From the NCBI GenBank assembly GCA_965242665.1, contig OZ251484.1:558001-622000 (forward strand): a stretch of 64,000 bases of DNA, read 5' to 3'. Positions 9,681 through 18,586 of this stretch are shown here, one piece after another; the stretch's first letter is position 1; each line of letters begins with the position of its first letter. Position numbers and translations under genes: made by a program. The notes beneath the pieces were generated by a model. That model was given only the letters and a program-made list of their open reading frames with translations. It did no database searches and was not told the DNA's origin. The DNA comes from VXLM01 sp965242665 (lineage in GTDB: Bacteria > Chloroflexota > Dehalococcoidia > Lucifugimonadales > VXLM01).

Positions 9681-9705
9681 ACATTGCAAATCATCCGTGT
9701 ATAAT
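9678..9705 (+). promoter_or_regulatory. Second promoter in front of the permease genes
   Basis: TTTACA (9678-9683) and a perfect TATAAT (9700-9705) are 16 bases apart. The -35 box begins in the T run of the preceding hairpin. It would drive the two permease genes independently of the binding-protein promoter. Confidence 0.6.
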
Positions 9706-9786
9706 GGTTGCATCCATAGGAGAGGAAGACTCCATGTTCTCGACCGTTGCCGCGAAGCACTATTCCAATAGGAGCGAAGAACGACC

Positions 9787-10785
9787 GTGATCGCCTTCAT
9801 CATACGCCGCTTCCTGTTGGGCCTCTTCACGCTATGGGTGATCTCGATTATCGCCTTCCTCGCCGTGCAGCTCCCGCCCGGCGACTTCGTCGACGAATAC
9901 GTCGCCAACCTAGTGGGTGACGCAGGGCAGGGAACTCCGGCCGCGGCAGCCCTCGAAGATCAGCTCCGCGCCGAGTACGGACTCGATGAACCAATGATCT
10001 TCCAATACTATCGATGGATGTCCAAGGTCGTACGCGGCGACCTCAGCTTCTCCGTCGAGTTCAACCGCCCCGTGCGCGAGATCATATGGGACAAACTACC
10101 CCTGACCCTCGTCGTCACTGGCTCCGTTCTCGTCTTTACCTGGGCTCTGGCCATCCCACTCGGCATCTACTCTGCTGTGCGCCACCGCACCATCGAGGAC
10201 TACAGCCTCACTTTCGTAGGCTTCCTGGGGCTCGCTATACCCGACTTTCTCCTCGCCCTCGCTCTCCTGTGGATCGGCTACTTCTACTTCGGCGCATCGA
10301 TCGGCGGCCTCTTTACCAGCGAGTACATCACCGCGCCATGGAGCATCGGAAAGGTCGTCGACCTACTCTCCCACCTATGGATACCCGCAATCGTCCTTGG
10401 CACTGCCGGAACAGCTGCGATCCTCCGCATCATGCGCGCAAACCTTCTGGACGAGCTCCGCAAACCCTACGTGGTGACCGCCCGAGCGAAAGGCTTGAAA
10501 GAATGGAGAGTGATCTTGAAGTACCCCGTCCGCATGGCGTTGAACCCAATCATCAGCCTCGTCGGGTATCTCCTTCCAGCCCTCATATCGAGCAGCATCA
10601 TCGTATCAGTCATCCTCTCGTTGCCAATCATAGGGCCCCTGCTCCTGCGCGCCCTCCTGGCTGAAGACCTATTCATGGCGTCATCGATCCTCCTGGTGCT
10701 CGGCGCGTTGACGGTCATCGGCACCTTCTTGTCCGACGTGTTGCTTGTAATCATCGACCCCCGCATCCGAATGGAGAATCGATGA
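9787..10785 (+). CDS. ABC transporter permease, DppB type
   Basis: Membrane permease with the expected N-terminal helix (MIAFIIRRFLLGLFTLWVIS, GTG start), further membrane segments and the EAA-loop region near residues 215-240 (VTARAKGLKEWRV, then PVRMALNPI). It carries the usual DppB ending IDPRIRMENR. Length is 332 residues. It overlaps the next permease gene by four bases (ATGA), so the two are translationally coupled and form the heterodimeric channel for the binding protein at 7424-9607. Confidence 0.9.
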   Translation: MIAFIIRRFLLGLFTLWVISIIAFLAVQLPPGDFVDEYVANLVGDAGQGTPAAAALEDQLRAEYGLDEPMIFQYYRWMSKVVRGDLSFSVEFNRPVREIIWDKLPLTLVVTGSVLVFTWALAIPLGIYSAVRHRTIEDYSLTFVGFLGLAIPDFLLALALLWIGYFYFGASIGGLFTSEYITAPWSIGKVVDLLSHLWIPAIVLGTAGTAAILRIMRANLLDELRKPYVVTARAKGLKEWRVILKYPVRMALNPIISLVGYLLPALISSSIIVSVILSLPIIGPLLLRALLAEDLFMASSILLVLGALTVIGTFLSDVLLVIIDPRIRMENR

Positions 10786-11963
10786 TGGCGGAAAAGCCGC
10801 AAGACATGGGCCGAATGAGTCAGGCCGCCGAAGACGTCGACCAAGGCTCATCAGACCGCGATCACCTCGAAGACGAAGACTTCTTCATCGCTGGGCAGTG
10901 GCGTCTCATGTGGTGGCGCTTCCGCAAGCACCGGATGGCCCTGGCCAGCGCGGTGGTCGTCATCGTCTTCTACACTCTCGCGTTGTTTGCGGACTTCTTC
11001 GCCATCTCCGACCCCGGCCTGTCCGACGTGGAAGTCGCATACCTCTCGCCGCAAACGATCCATTGGTTCGACGGGGGGTTCAACCCCCATGTCAAGAAGG
11101 TCATCGGCGCACGCGATCCAGTTTCGTTCAAGAAGGTATATACGACCGACCCCGAGGTGAACATCCCCATCCGGTTGTTCGTCCGGGGGTACGAGTACCG
11201 CCTCTTCGGCCTCATCTCCTGGGACCGTCACCTCATAGGGACTGTCCCCCCTGAGGGAGAAGAGCGGGCCGCGCCATTCTTCCTTGGCACCGACCAGCTA
11301 GGTCGAGACATGTGGTCCCGCATCGTATTCGGATCCCGTGTCTCCTTGTCCATCGGACTCGCGGGAGTCCTGCTCATGCTGAGCCTTGGCATCACCTTGG
11401 GCGGCCTCTCCGGGTACTACGGGGGGTTTGTCGATACAGTCGTCCAGCGCATGATCGAAATCACTCGGTCGATTCCAACCCTCCCTCTGTATATCGCCTT
11501 CTCCGCATCTGTCCCAAAGGATTGGAGCGTCTACCGCGTCTACTTCATCATCACGCTCATCATCGCGTTGTTCCTCTGGACGGATCTTGGGCGCGTCGTG
11601 CGCGGGCGCTTCCTCTCGCTGCGCGAGGAGGACTTCGTGTCCGCAGCCCGCTTGTCCGGCGCGACCGACGTGCGAATCATCTTCCGCCACATGCTGCCCA
11701 ACTTCATGAGCCACGTCATAACCACCGTCACGCTCTCCATCCCGATCATGATCATCAGCGAGACCGCTCTCAGCTTCCTCGGACTCGGCCTCCGTGCCCC
11801 TGCGGTCAGCTGGGGCGTGCTGTTGCAACAAACCCAGAATGTCCAGTCGATAGCCATCTACCCATGGATGACCATACCCGCAATACCGGTCACCATCGCG
11901 GTGCTGGCGTTCAACTTCGTTGGCGACGGCCTGCGCGACGCTGCCGACCCGTACTCCAACTAG
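10782..11963 (+). CDS. ABC transporter permease, DppC type, with enlarged periplasmic loop
   Basis: The second permease of the importer. A cytoplasmic N-terminal stretch of about 45 residues is followed by one membrane helix, then a long extracytoplasmic segment (about residues 75-165) before the core that begins FFLGTDQLGRDMWSRI. The EAA loop is visible (EEDFVSAARLSGATDVRIIF) and the end reads GDGLRDAADP as in DppC proteins. At 393 residues it exceeds the usual 280-310 because of the loop, which also occurs in some peptide permeases of this kind. No ATPase gene follows. Confidence 0.9.
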   Translation: MMAEKPQDMGRMSQAAEDVDQGSSDRDHLEDEDFFIAGQWRLMWWRFRKHRMALASAVVVIVFYTLALFADFFAISDPGLSDVEVAYLSPQTIHWFDGGFNPHVKKVIGARDPVSFKKVYTTDPEVNIPIRLFVRGYEYRLFGLISWDRHLIGTVPPEGEERAAPFFLGTDQLGRDMWSRIVFGSRVSLSIGLAGVLLMLSLGITLGGLSGYYGGFVDTVVQRMIEITRSIPTLPLYIAFSASVPKDWSVYRVYFIITLIIALFLWTDLGRVVRGRFLSLREEDFVSAARLSGATDVRIIFRHMLPNFMSHVITTVTLSIPIMIISETALSFLGLGLRAPAVSWGVLLQQTQNVQSIAIYPWMTIPAIPVTIAVLAFNFVGDGLRDAADPYSN

Positions 11964-12140
11964 GCCAAGCCGGCGCTGCCTGCCGAATTCCCTTACTGGA
12001 TATCCTGTACCCGAATACCGTGCAAGGGTTCTCGCAGGAATGACGTTTGAAGCGCTGCAAGTCGTGCAGGTATTGCCTACCGATGCACCTCTGGGCTACA
12101 CTCAAACTCAAGTATCAGACACGCGGATGGAGGCGCGGGA

Positions 12141-12587
12141 ATGGTAACGGGATTCAACCACTCGGGCGTGGTCGTCCGAGACCTGCAGGCGATGCTAGAC
12201 TTCTACTGTGGCGCGCTCGGCCTCCAAGCGTTGCGCGAAGTGGACAGCATCGCGCCCCCGGGCGGCGACCATACGGGAATCCCCGGCGCGAGGCGCAAGC
12301 TCGTCTTCGTGGGTATACCCGGCGGCAGCCATCAGCTGGAGCTCGTCCACTACCTCCACCCGCAACCCAGCGTCGGACACCTGCACCATCATCAATACGG
12401 CGCGTCGCACGTCTGCTTCGACGTAGACGACCTAAACGAAACGTATGCCGCGCTGTCTGCCAAAGGAATCCGATTCGTCACCGAGCCGAAGTACCGCGAG
12501 ACCCCAGACGGCGCGCGCGTCGGCATCTGCTACGCCCTCGACCCAGAAGGCAACTACCTCGAATTCCTCGAAAGGACGCAGCCGTAA
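12141..12587 (+). CDS. VOC (glyoxalase/bleomycin-resistance fold) family protein
   Basis: A small predicted metal-dependent enzyme of the vicinal-oxygen-chelate superfamily. It shows two beta-alpha-beta-beta-beta modules: FNHSGVVVRDLQAMLDFYCG at the N-terminus (key His in NHSG) and ASHVCFDVDDLNETYAAL in the second half, ending with the metal-ligand Glu in GNYLEFLE. Length is 148 residues. GGAGG lies seven bases upstream of the ATG. It begins a three-gene run with a hydroxypyruvate isomerase-like and a transketolase-like gene, so a role in small keto- or hydroxy-acid metabolism is plausible but unproven. Confidence 0.82.
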   Translation: MVTGFNHSGVVVRDLQAMLDFYCGALGLQALREVDSIAPPGGDHTGIPGARRKLVFVGIPGGSHQLELVHYLHPQPSVGHLHHHQYGASHVCFDVDDLNETYAALSAKGIRFVTEPKYRETPDGARVGICYALDPEGNYLEFLERTQP

Positions 12588-12636
12588 CTACAGGGGGGCC
12601 GCTGCCGGCCCCCGATTCCGCAATACGGAGATCGAC

Positions 12637-13443
12637 ATGCCAAAACTTGCAGCGAATCTGTCGATGATGTTCAACGAACTAGACTTCATCGACCGTTTCG
12701 GAGCCGCCGCCGATGCAGGCTTCCAAGCGGTCGAATACCTCTTCCCATACGACTACCGCCCGGACGACCTCCGCGCCGCCCTCGACACGCACGGGCTCAT
12801 CCAGGCGCTCCACAACCTCCCCGCCGGCGACTGGAACGCCGGCGAGCGTGGAATCGCCTGCCATCCAGACCGCGTAAGCGAGTTCCGAGACGGCGTGGGC
12901 ATCGCAATAGAATACGCCTCCGCGCTTGAGTGCGACAAACTAAACTGCCTCGCGGGGATAGCGCCAAAGAACGCCGCGCCTGACGCCCTCCAAGAAACGT
13001 TCGTCTCCAACCTGCGATTCGCCGCAGACGAACTCGGAAAGGCGGGCATATCCCTCATGATCGAAGCAATAAACACGAAGGATATTCCCGGTTTCTATCT
13101 CCAAACCACGGACCAAGCCCTTCGGATCGTGGACGCCGTCGGATCCGACAACCTCAAGATCCAGTACGACATCTACCACATGCAGATCATGGAGGGCGAC
13201 CTCACTTCGACGATCGAAGCAAATCTCGATAGCATCCTCCATATGCAACTCGCCGACAACCCAGGCCGCCACGAACCAGGAACCGGCGAAATCAACTTCC
13301 CCTTCCTCCTCCGCGCTATCGACGAGATGGGATACGACGGATGGATCGGCTGCGAATACAAGCCCAGCGCAGCAACGACCGAATCTCTGCAATGGGCGGC
13401 GCCGTACTTGCAGACAGGAAATGGAGCGGCCACATGGAGTTAG
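12637..13443 (+). CDS. hyi: Hydroxypyruvate isomerase-like TIM-barrel protein
   Basis: Predicted sugar-phosphate isomerase/epimerase fold; the closest family is hydroxypyruvate isomerase, which interconverts hydroxypyruvate and tartronate semialdehyde. Typical sequences are the start MPKLAANLSMMFNELDFIDR, LMIEAINTKDIPGFYLQTT (catalytic Glu) and IQYDIYHMQIMEGDL (metal-binding D and H), followed by HMQLADNPGRHEPGTGEI and a final glutamate in GCEYKP. At 268 residues it has the normal length. I chose the ATG at 12637 (GGAG six bases upstream) over an in-frame ATG inside the preceding gene. Its last ten bases overlap the following gene. Confidence 0.85.
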   Translation: MPKLAANLSMMFNELDFIDRFGAAADAGFQAVEYLFPYDYRPDDLRAALDTHGLIQALHNLPAGDWNAGERGIACHPDRVSEFRDGVGIAIEYASALECDKLNCLAGIAPKNAAPDALQETFVSNLRFAADELGKAGISLMIEAINTKDIPGFYLQTTDQALRIVDAVGSDNLKIQYDIYHMQIMEGDLTSTIEANLDSILHMQLADNPGRHEPGTGEINFPFLLRAIDEMGYDGWIGCEYKPSAATTESLQWAAPYLQTGNGAATWS

Positions 13444-15821
13444 CAACGAGCACGCTCGACGAACCCGACATTACCGGACGCCGAGACGCAATCCTCGACG
13501 AGATACAAAACCGAGTCATTTGGCTCTCGGTCTACATGATCGACTACGCCAACCAAGAACGCCCCAATCCCAGCGGACTAGACGTCGGCGGACACCCGGC
13601 ATCCTGCACGTCCGTAGCCAGCATCATGACCTACTTGTTCATGGAGTACATGAACGCAGGCGACAAACTCTCCGTGAAACCCCACGCATCACCGGTCTAC
13701 CACGCAGTCCAGTACCTGCTTGGAAACCTCGACGCCGAGTACCTCAAGACCCTGCGCGCGCACCACGGTTTGCAAGCATACCCGAGCCGAACCAAAGACC
13801 CGGACAACGTCGACTTCTCGACCGGCTCGGTCGGGCTCGGCGCAGTAGCTCCCAACTTCGCCTGGCTCACGGAAGAGTACGTGCGCAGTCATCTCAATCC
13901 CGCGTCCGGCCAGGAGCGGCGGTATATCAGCATCGTCGGAGATGCGGAGCTGGACGAAGGAGTCGTCTGGGAGGCGGTCGCAGACCCAACTATGGAGGAC
14001 GCCTCGAACATCCTCTGGATCGTCGACCTGAACCGCCAAAGCCTAGACCGCATCATCCCCGGCATCCGCGTCCGCTGCTGGCGCGAGATGTTCGCTGCGA
14101 ACGGATGGAAGATCGTCGACGCAAAGTACGGACGCAAGCTTCAAGCCGCCTTCCTGGAGCCAAACGGTGAACTGCTGCGTACCGCCATCGACGACATGTC
14201 CAACGAACTCTACCAACGCCTGCTCCGAGTGAAGCCCTCTACTCTCCGCGAATGGCTCCCAAAGACCAGCCGATTTCCCAATGATATGGAACGGCTCATC
14301 AGCCGCTGGGACGATGAGGAACTGCCAGGCTTGTTCTCCGACCTCGGCGGACATGACATCTCCACTCTCCGAACCGCGTTCGATGAACTGAACCTCGAAC
14401 GCGGCCCGCACGTCATGTTTGCCTATACCCTGAAGGGATGGCGGCTGCCGATCATCGGACACCCGCGCAACCACTCGACCAAACTGAAGAAATCAGAGAT
14501 GGACGCCCTCCGCCAAATGGTCGGCATCGATCCAGACGACACTACCTTCCAGTTCCCGCCAGATTCCCCAGAAGCGAACCTCATCGTGGACGCGAGAGAA
14601 CGACTCGGAATCGGACGAGAAGAGCCTCCAGTGCGTCCAAGCTTCTCGATCCCAGAGCAATTCGGCCGAGGATACCGAGGCGCACTATCCACGCAGCAGG
14701 CGTTCGGCCTCGTATTGACCGAAATATCTCGAGAAGCGCCGGATCTGTTCGCACGAGTCGTTACCACCAGCCCAGACGTCGCCAGCTCGACCAACCTCGG
14801 CGGATGGATCAACAAGGTAGGCGTCTGGCACAAGGGCGAGGTGGAATCGTTGCCGCCTCAAGAAGAACAGCAAAGCGCACTCGGGTGGATCGAGTCGGAA
14901 CAAGGACAGCACATCGAGCTTGGCATATCGGAGAACAACCTATTCATGGCGCTCGGACAGCTCGGCCTCTCCTATGAGATGAACGGCGAACTCCTCTTCC
15001 CAATCGGTACGCTCTACGACCCATTCATCCGACGAGGCCTCGACGCCTTCTACTACAGCACCTACGCCGGAGCCAGCTTCATGGTCGTCGGCACTCCCTC
15101 CGGCATCAGCCTAGGACCCGAAGGCGGCGCGCATCAATCACTGATAACGCAATCGATCGGCACCGAACTCCCCGACCTCGCGTTCTACGAGCCGTGTTTC
15201 GCCCAGGAACTCGAGTGGATCGTGATGAACTCCCTAGAACGAATGCGCAACCGCCAAGGATCCGCATATCTCAGGCTCACAAGCAAGCGCGTCGACCAAT
15301 CACTGTTGCAACTCCCGTCCGACCCAACCCGCTTGGAGACCCTGCGGCGGCAGGTACTGGATGGCGCGTACCGACTCATCGATCGACGCCAGAAGCCCGG
15401 ATACGGGCAAGAATACAACGTCGTTCACATAATGGCTTCGGGCGCCATGGTGCCTGAAGCGGTCAAGGCAGGAGAGAAGCTGCACGAAGAAGGGGTGTTC
15501 GCCAACATCATCAACGTGACAGGCCCAGGAGCCCTCTACAAGCGATTCCAAGAATCGGTGCGTCGAAACGTCGCCGAAGGCAAACACCCAGAACCCTTCA
15601 TGTCGGATATCTTCGACGTGGGAGAACGAACCGCCCCAATCGTCACGGTCGTCGACGGACATCCTCACACCCTCGCATGGCTGGGCGCCGCCATGAAGAC
15701 GGAAACCCTCCCGCTCGGCGTAACCGAGTACGGCCAATCGGGCGACTACCTCGATCTCTATCGAGAACACCAAATCGACGTAGATAGCATCGTAGCCGCC
15801 TGCTTCGCCGCCGTCGAGTAG
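13434..15821 (+). CDS. Transketolase / pyruvate dehydrogenase E1-like thiamine-diphosphate enzyme
   Basis: A 795-residue ThDP enzyme related to transketolase and to homodimeric pyruvate dehydrogenase E1. The ThDP-binding motif is visible as IVGDAELDEGVVWEA followed by an Asn in DLNRQSLD; GGHPASCTS near the N-terminus and GHPRNHSTKL match the substrate-channel histidine regions. The second half (from about residue 430) is the pyrimidine-binding domain, with LGISENNLFMALGQLGLSYE, and a transketolase C-domain closes the protein. GGAG precedes the ATG by eight bases. No lipoyl E2 or E3 gene is present, so a full dehydrogenase complex is not supported; pairing with the hydroxypyruvate isomerase suggests hydroxypyruvate or a related donor, by inference. 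Confidence 0.82.
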   Translation: MELATSTLDEPDITGRRDAILDEIQNRVIWLSVYMIDYANQERPNPSGLDVGGHPASCTSVASIMTYLFMEYMNAGDKLSVKPHASPVYHAVQYLLGNLDAEYLKTLRAHHGLQAYPSRTKDPDNVDFSTGSVGLGAVAPNFAWLTEEYVRSHLNPASGQERRYISIVGDAELDEGVVWEAVADPTMEDASNILWIVDLNRQSLDRIIPGIRVRCWREMFAANGWKIVDAKYGRKLQAAFLEPNGELLRTAIDDMSNELYQRLLRVKPSTLREWLPKTSRFPNDMERLISRWDDEELPGLFSDLGGHDISTLRTAFDELNLERGPHVMFAYTLKGWRLPIIGHPRNHSTKLKKSEMDALRQMVGIDPDDTTFQFPPDSPEANLIVDARERLGIGREEPPVRPSFSIPEQFGRGYRGALSTQQAFGLVLTEISREAPDLFARVVTTSPDVASSTNLGGWINKVGVWHKGEVESLPPQEEQQSALGWIESEQGQHIELGISENNLFMALGQLGLSYEMNGELLFPIGTLYDPFIRRGLDAFYYSTYAGASFMVVGTPSGISLGPEGGAHQSLITQSIGTELPDLAFYEPCFAQELEWIVMNSLERMRNRQGSAYLRLTSKRVDQSLLQLPSDPTRLETLRRQVLDGAYRLIDRRQKPGYGQEYNVVHIMASGAMVPEAVKAGEKLHEEGVFANIINVTGPGALYKRFQESVRRNVAEGKHPEPFMSDIFDVGERTAPIVTVVDGHPHTLAWLGAAMKTETLPLGVTEYGQSGDYLDLYREHQIDVDSIVAACFAAVE

Positions 15822-15852
15822 GCGTTTCATTCGATGCATCGCGGCGGGTTGG

Positions 15853-15867
15853 GTTGTGTTAGTGTGT
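15853..15867. repeat. Left member of an inverted repeat flanking the small coiled-coil gene
   Basis: GTTGTGTTAGTGTGT. Its reverse complement matches 14 of 15 bases at 16203-16217, on the other side of the 15894-16193 gene. Confidence 0.55.
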
Positions 15868-15893
15868 AGGCATTGCAGTTGGATGTGATACGG

Positions 15894-16193
15894 ATGAGAA
15901 CGGTATTGAAAATAATCGCCGGGATCGTAGGCGGAATACTCGCGACGATAGTCATTCTAGTGGTGTGGATGGTCATAGCGGAGTCGTGGTATACCGCAGG
16001 CCAAAATCGAGGGCGGATCCAGGCATTGGAGGCGGAGGTGGTCGAATTGCACAAGGAACTGTCGGACTACGAGAACCGGATACTTCAGATGGAGTCGAGG
16101 GCTGACCATATGGATGACGTGACGACATACCAGCACAGCCGGATCGACCGACTGCTGACTGCACCCGCAGAGGTGCGGGGGTGGGAGTGCTAG
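15894..16193 (+). CDS. Small single-pass membrane protein with coiled coil
   Basis: A 99-residue protein of no recognised family. Residues 1-28 (RTVLKIIAGIVGG, then ILATIVILVVWMVIAES) form one membrane helix with a positively charged start. Residues 32-75 (RGRIQALEAEVVELHKELSD, continuing with ENRILQMESRA) have a heptad pattern expected for a coiled coil. A frame opening seven codons earlier is possible, but no clear ribosome site distinguishes the two. The gene stands alone between the transketolase-like gene and the LRR gene and is bracketed by a 15-bp inverted repeat. Confidence 0.6.
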   Translation: MRTVLKIIAGIVGGILATIVILVVWMVIAESWYTAGQNRGRIQALEAEVVELHKELSDYENRILQMESRADHMDDVTTYQHSRIDRLLTAPAEVRGWEC

Positions 16194-16202
16194 CTGATGA
16201 AA

Positions 16203-16217
16203 CACACTAACGCAACA
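16203..16217. repeat. Right member of the inverted repeat; also present at 44011-44025
   Basis: ACACACTAACGCAAC. A longer identical block (TAAACACACTAACGCAACAGT minus its first base here) recurs at 44009-44028, between the Mrp gene and a DNA methyltransferase gene. Confidence 0.55.
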
Positions 16218-16396
16218 GTACCCCCCAACGAACGCCTTCAGGATAGTACGACTTAGGTCGGTCTATGCCGATGAACAGAACCTCATGAAGGATGGGGGTG
16301 ACAAGTTCAGATGCGGGGAGTATCCTACGCGCCATCGTCCAGCGATGCCGACGGTCGCTAGACCCCTTATCATTGTAGGAGAGAGGTGGATACATC

Positions 16397-18586
16397 GTGA
16401 TGAACACCGATATTCGGGATCGCAGACTCGATCGTTCGCGGCGACAGACACGCGGAGCCTCCACGGGGCATCTCGCAACGACGAACTCGGCGTCGAAGAC
16501 CAGACCGTTCCCCAGAACCGGCATCCGACCAGCCGTTCTGGCAGTTGGGGCGGCCCTCTTCATCCTCCTCGCCCTACAGATGCTCCCATCTGGGACTCCG
16601 CCGCTTCACGCCCAAGGTAGCAGCGGCGGCAACAGTGCGCCGGAGTTTGGGGAGGACAAGTACGCCTTCACTGTGAGTGAGGATGCTAGTGTTGGGAGCG
16701 CGGTTGGGACTGTGTCTGCGAGCGACCCTGACGCGGGGGACCTGTTGGCGTATGCCATCGCGTCCGGCAACGAAGGCGGGGTATTTTCGATGGCCGTGAA
16801 CACGGGGGGTGGGATCACGATCACGGTGAGTAAAGCGTTGGATTACGAGACGAAGCGGCGGTACGCGTTCACGGTGCAGGTGGTCGACAGCGGGGGTGGC
16901 GGGACGGATACGGCTAAGGTGTCGGTTGAGGTGACGAATGTGTCGGATGTTTGCTCGGCGCCCGGCGCCACCGCGGTTACCTATCCTAGCACCACCAATA
17001 CTGCGTTGGCGGGCGACTGCGATGTGTTGCTCGTTGCGAAGGACACGCTTCGGGGTACGGGGTCGCTGAATTGGAGTACGGACACTGCGATTGGGAGTTG
17101 GGACGGAGTGACGGTGAGCGGTACGCCGAGTCGGGTGACAGGGCTAGATTTGAGCAGCCGCAGTCTGACTGGCAGCATTCCGTGGGAGTTGGGTTCGTTG
17201 AGCGAGTTGACGGTTCTGGACTTGAGCGGGAACTCGTTGACTGGGGAAATTCCGCATGAGTTGGGCAGGTTGGGCAAGTTGACGAACCTGAATCTGGGCT
17301 CGAACTCGTTGACTGGGGAAATTCCGCATGAGTTGGGCAGGTTGGGCAAGTTGACGAACCTGAATCTGGGCTCGAACTCGTTGACTGGGGAAATTCCGAC
17401 TCAGTTGGGGAATCTGTCCAATTTGAGGGGGCTGGGCTTGGGCAGGAACTCGTTGACTGGGGAAATTCCGACTCAGTTGGGGAACCTGTCCAAGTTGTGG
17501 GATCTGGTCTTGAACGAGAACTCGTTGACTGGGAAAATTCCGCCTCAGTTGGGTTCGTTGAGCGAGTTGGAGAACCTGAATCTGAGCGGGAACTCGTTGA
17601 CTGGGAAAATTCCGCCTCAGTTGGGGAACCTGTCCAATTTGGTGCAGTTGTGGTTGATGAGGAATCAGTTGAGTGGGCCTCTGCCGTCGTCGTTGGGGAA
17701 CCTGGGCAATTTGTGGATGCTGAATCTCAAGAGGAATCGGTTGAGTGGGGAGATACCTGGGGAGTTGGGGAGGCTGTCTAGACGACTGACGCATCTGCTG
17801 ATCCACAACAACGATTTCACTGGGTGCTATCCTGCTGCGTGGAGGAGTGTGCCCACTAAGGCTCTCCATAGGGGAGACCTAGTTTGGTCTTCCGTACTTC
17901 CGTACTGCAACAGTGCGCCGGTGTTTGTTGGGTCGAGCGAGTACGTCTTCACTGTGAGTGAGGATGCTAGCGTTGGGAGCGGGGTTGGAGCTATGTCTGC
18001 GATCGACGTTGACGTGGTGGACCAGCCCCGGTTGGCGTATACCATCGTGTCTGGCGACGAAGGCGGGGTATTTTCGATAGGCAAGCACGGAATGTGGCTA
18101 GCGCGCACGTTGGATTACGAGGCGAAGCGGCGGTACGCGCTGACGGTGCAGGTGAGCGACGGGCGTGGTGGGATGGATACGGCTGCGGTGTCGGTTGAGG
18201 TGACGAATGCGTTGGATGTCTGCTCGGAGACCGGCGCCACCGCGGTTACCAATCCTAGCACCACCAATACTGGGTTGGCGGGCGACTGCGAGGTGTTGCT
18301 CGTTGCCAAGGATACGCTTCGGGGTACGGGGTCGCTGAATTGGAGTACGGGGACTGCGATTGGGAGTTGGGACGGAGTGACGGTGAGCGGTACGCCGAAT
18401 CGGGTGACTGGTCTGTCTCTGGGCAGCCGCAGTTTGACTGGCAGCATTCCGTGGGAGTTGGGTTCGTTGAGCGAGTTGACGAACCTGGACTTGAGCGGGA
18501 ACTCGTTGACCGGGAGCATCCCGCCTGAGTTGGGTTTGTTGAGCAAGTTGACGAGCCTGAGTCTGAGACTGATCTGGGTTCGTTGA
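16397..18586 (+). CDS. Exported cadherin-like / leucine-rich-repeat protein, cut short by a frameshift
   Basis: A predicted secreted or surface protein of 729 residues. After a charged N-terminus there is a hydrophobic signal segment (about residues 45-72, ending LHAQG). Next come a cadherin-like domain (SAPEFGEDKYAFTVSEDAS, about 80-180), a linker, and about 11 leucine-rich repeats of 24 residues with the consensus NSLTGEIPxELGxLxxLxxL. A second cadherin domain (about 505-600) and a second LRR block that stops after three repeats follow. Two adjacent 72-bp repeats at about 17241-17384 are nearly identical, which points to recent duplication. The LxGxIP repeat type is the one best known from plants but also occurs in bacterial surface proteins. 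The downstream sequence continues the same architecture in other frames. Confidence 0.75.
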   Translation: MMNTDIRDRRLDRSRRQTRGASTGHLATTNSASKTRPFPRTGIRPAVLAVGAALFILLALQMLPSGTPPLHAQGSSGGNSAPEFGEDKYAFTVSEDASVGSAVGTVSASDPDAGDLLAYAIASGNEGGVFSMAVNTGGGITITVSKALDYETKRRYAFTVQVVDSGGGGTDTAKVSVEVTNVSDVCSAPGATAVTYPSTTNTALAGDCDVLLVAKDTLRGTGSLNWSTDTAIGSWDGVTVSGTPSRVTGLDLSSRSLTGSIPWELGSLSELTVLDLSGNSLTGEIPHELGRLGKLTNLNLGSNSLTGEIPHELGRLGKLTNLNLGSNSLTGEIPTQLGNLSNLRGLGLGRNSLTGEIPTQLGNLSKLWDLVLNENSLTGKIPPQLGSLSELENLNLSGNSLTGKIPPQLGNLSNLVQLWLMRNQLSGPLPSSLGNLGNLWMLNLKRNRLSGEIPGELGRLSRRLTHLLIHNNDFTGCYPAAWRSVPTKALHRGDLVWSSVLPYCNSAPVFVGSSEYVFTVSEDASVGSGVGAMSAIDVDVVDQPRLAYTIVSGDEGGVFSIGKHGMWLARTLDYEAKRRYALTVQVSDGRGGMDTAAVSVEVTNALDVCSETGATAVTNPSTTNTGLAGDCEVLLVAKDTLRGTGSLNWSTGTAIGSWDGVTVSGTPNRVTGLSLGSRSLTGSIPWELGSLSELTNLDLSGNSLTGSIPPELGLLSKLTSLSLRLIWVR

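Noticed and set aside
7424..11963. Complete peptide ABC importer
   Set aside because: No ATPase gene is present; the MacB-type ATPase at 176-886 belongs to a different class and lies on the other strand.
13434..15821. Pyruvate dehydrogenase complex E1 (aceE) as a firm call
   Set aside because: No lipoyl E2 or E3 genes are linked, and the motifs fit transketolase equally well; kept as transketolase/E1-like.
16397..18586. LRR protein gained from a plant or other eukaryote
   Set aside because: LxGxIP-type repeats with cadherin modules also occur in bacterial surface proteins, and codon use is like that of the neighbouring genes; no direct evidence of transfer.
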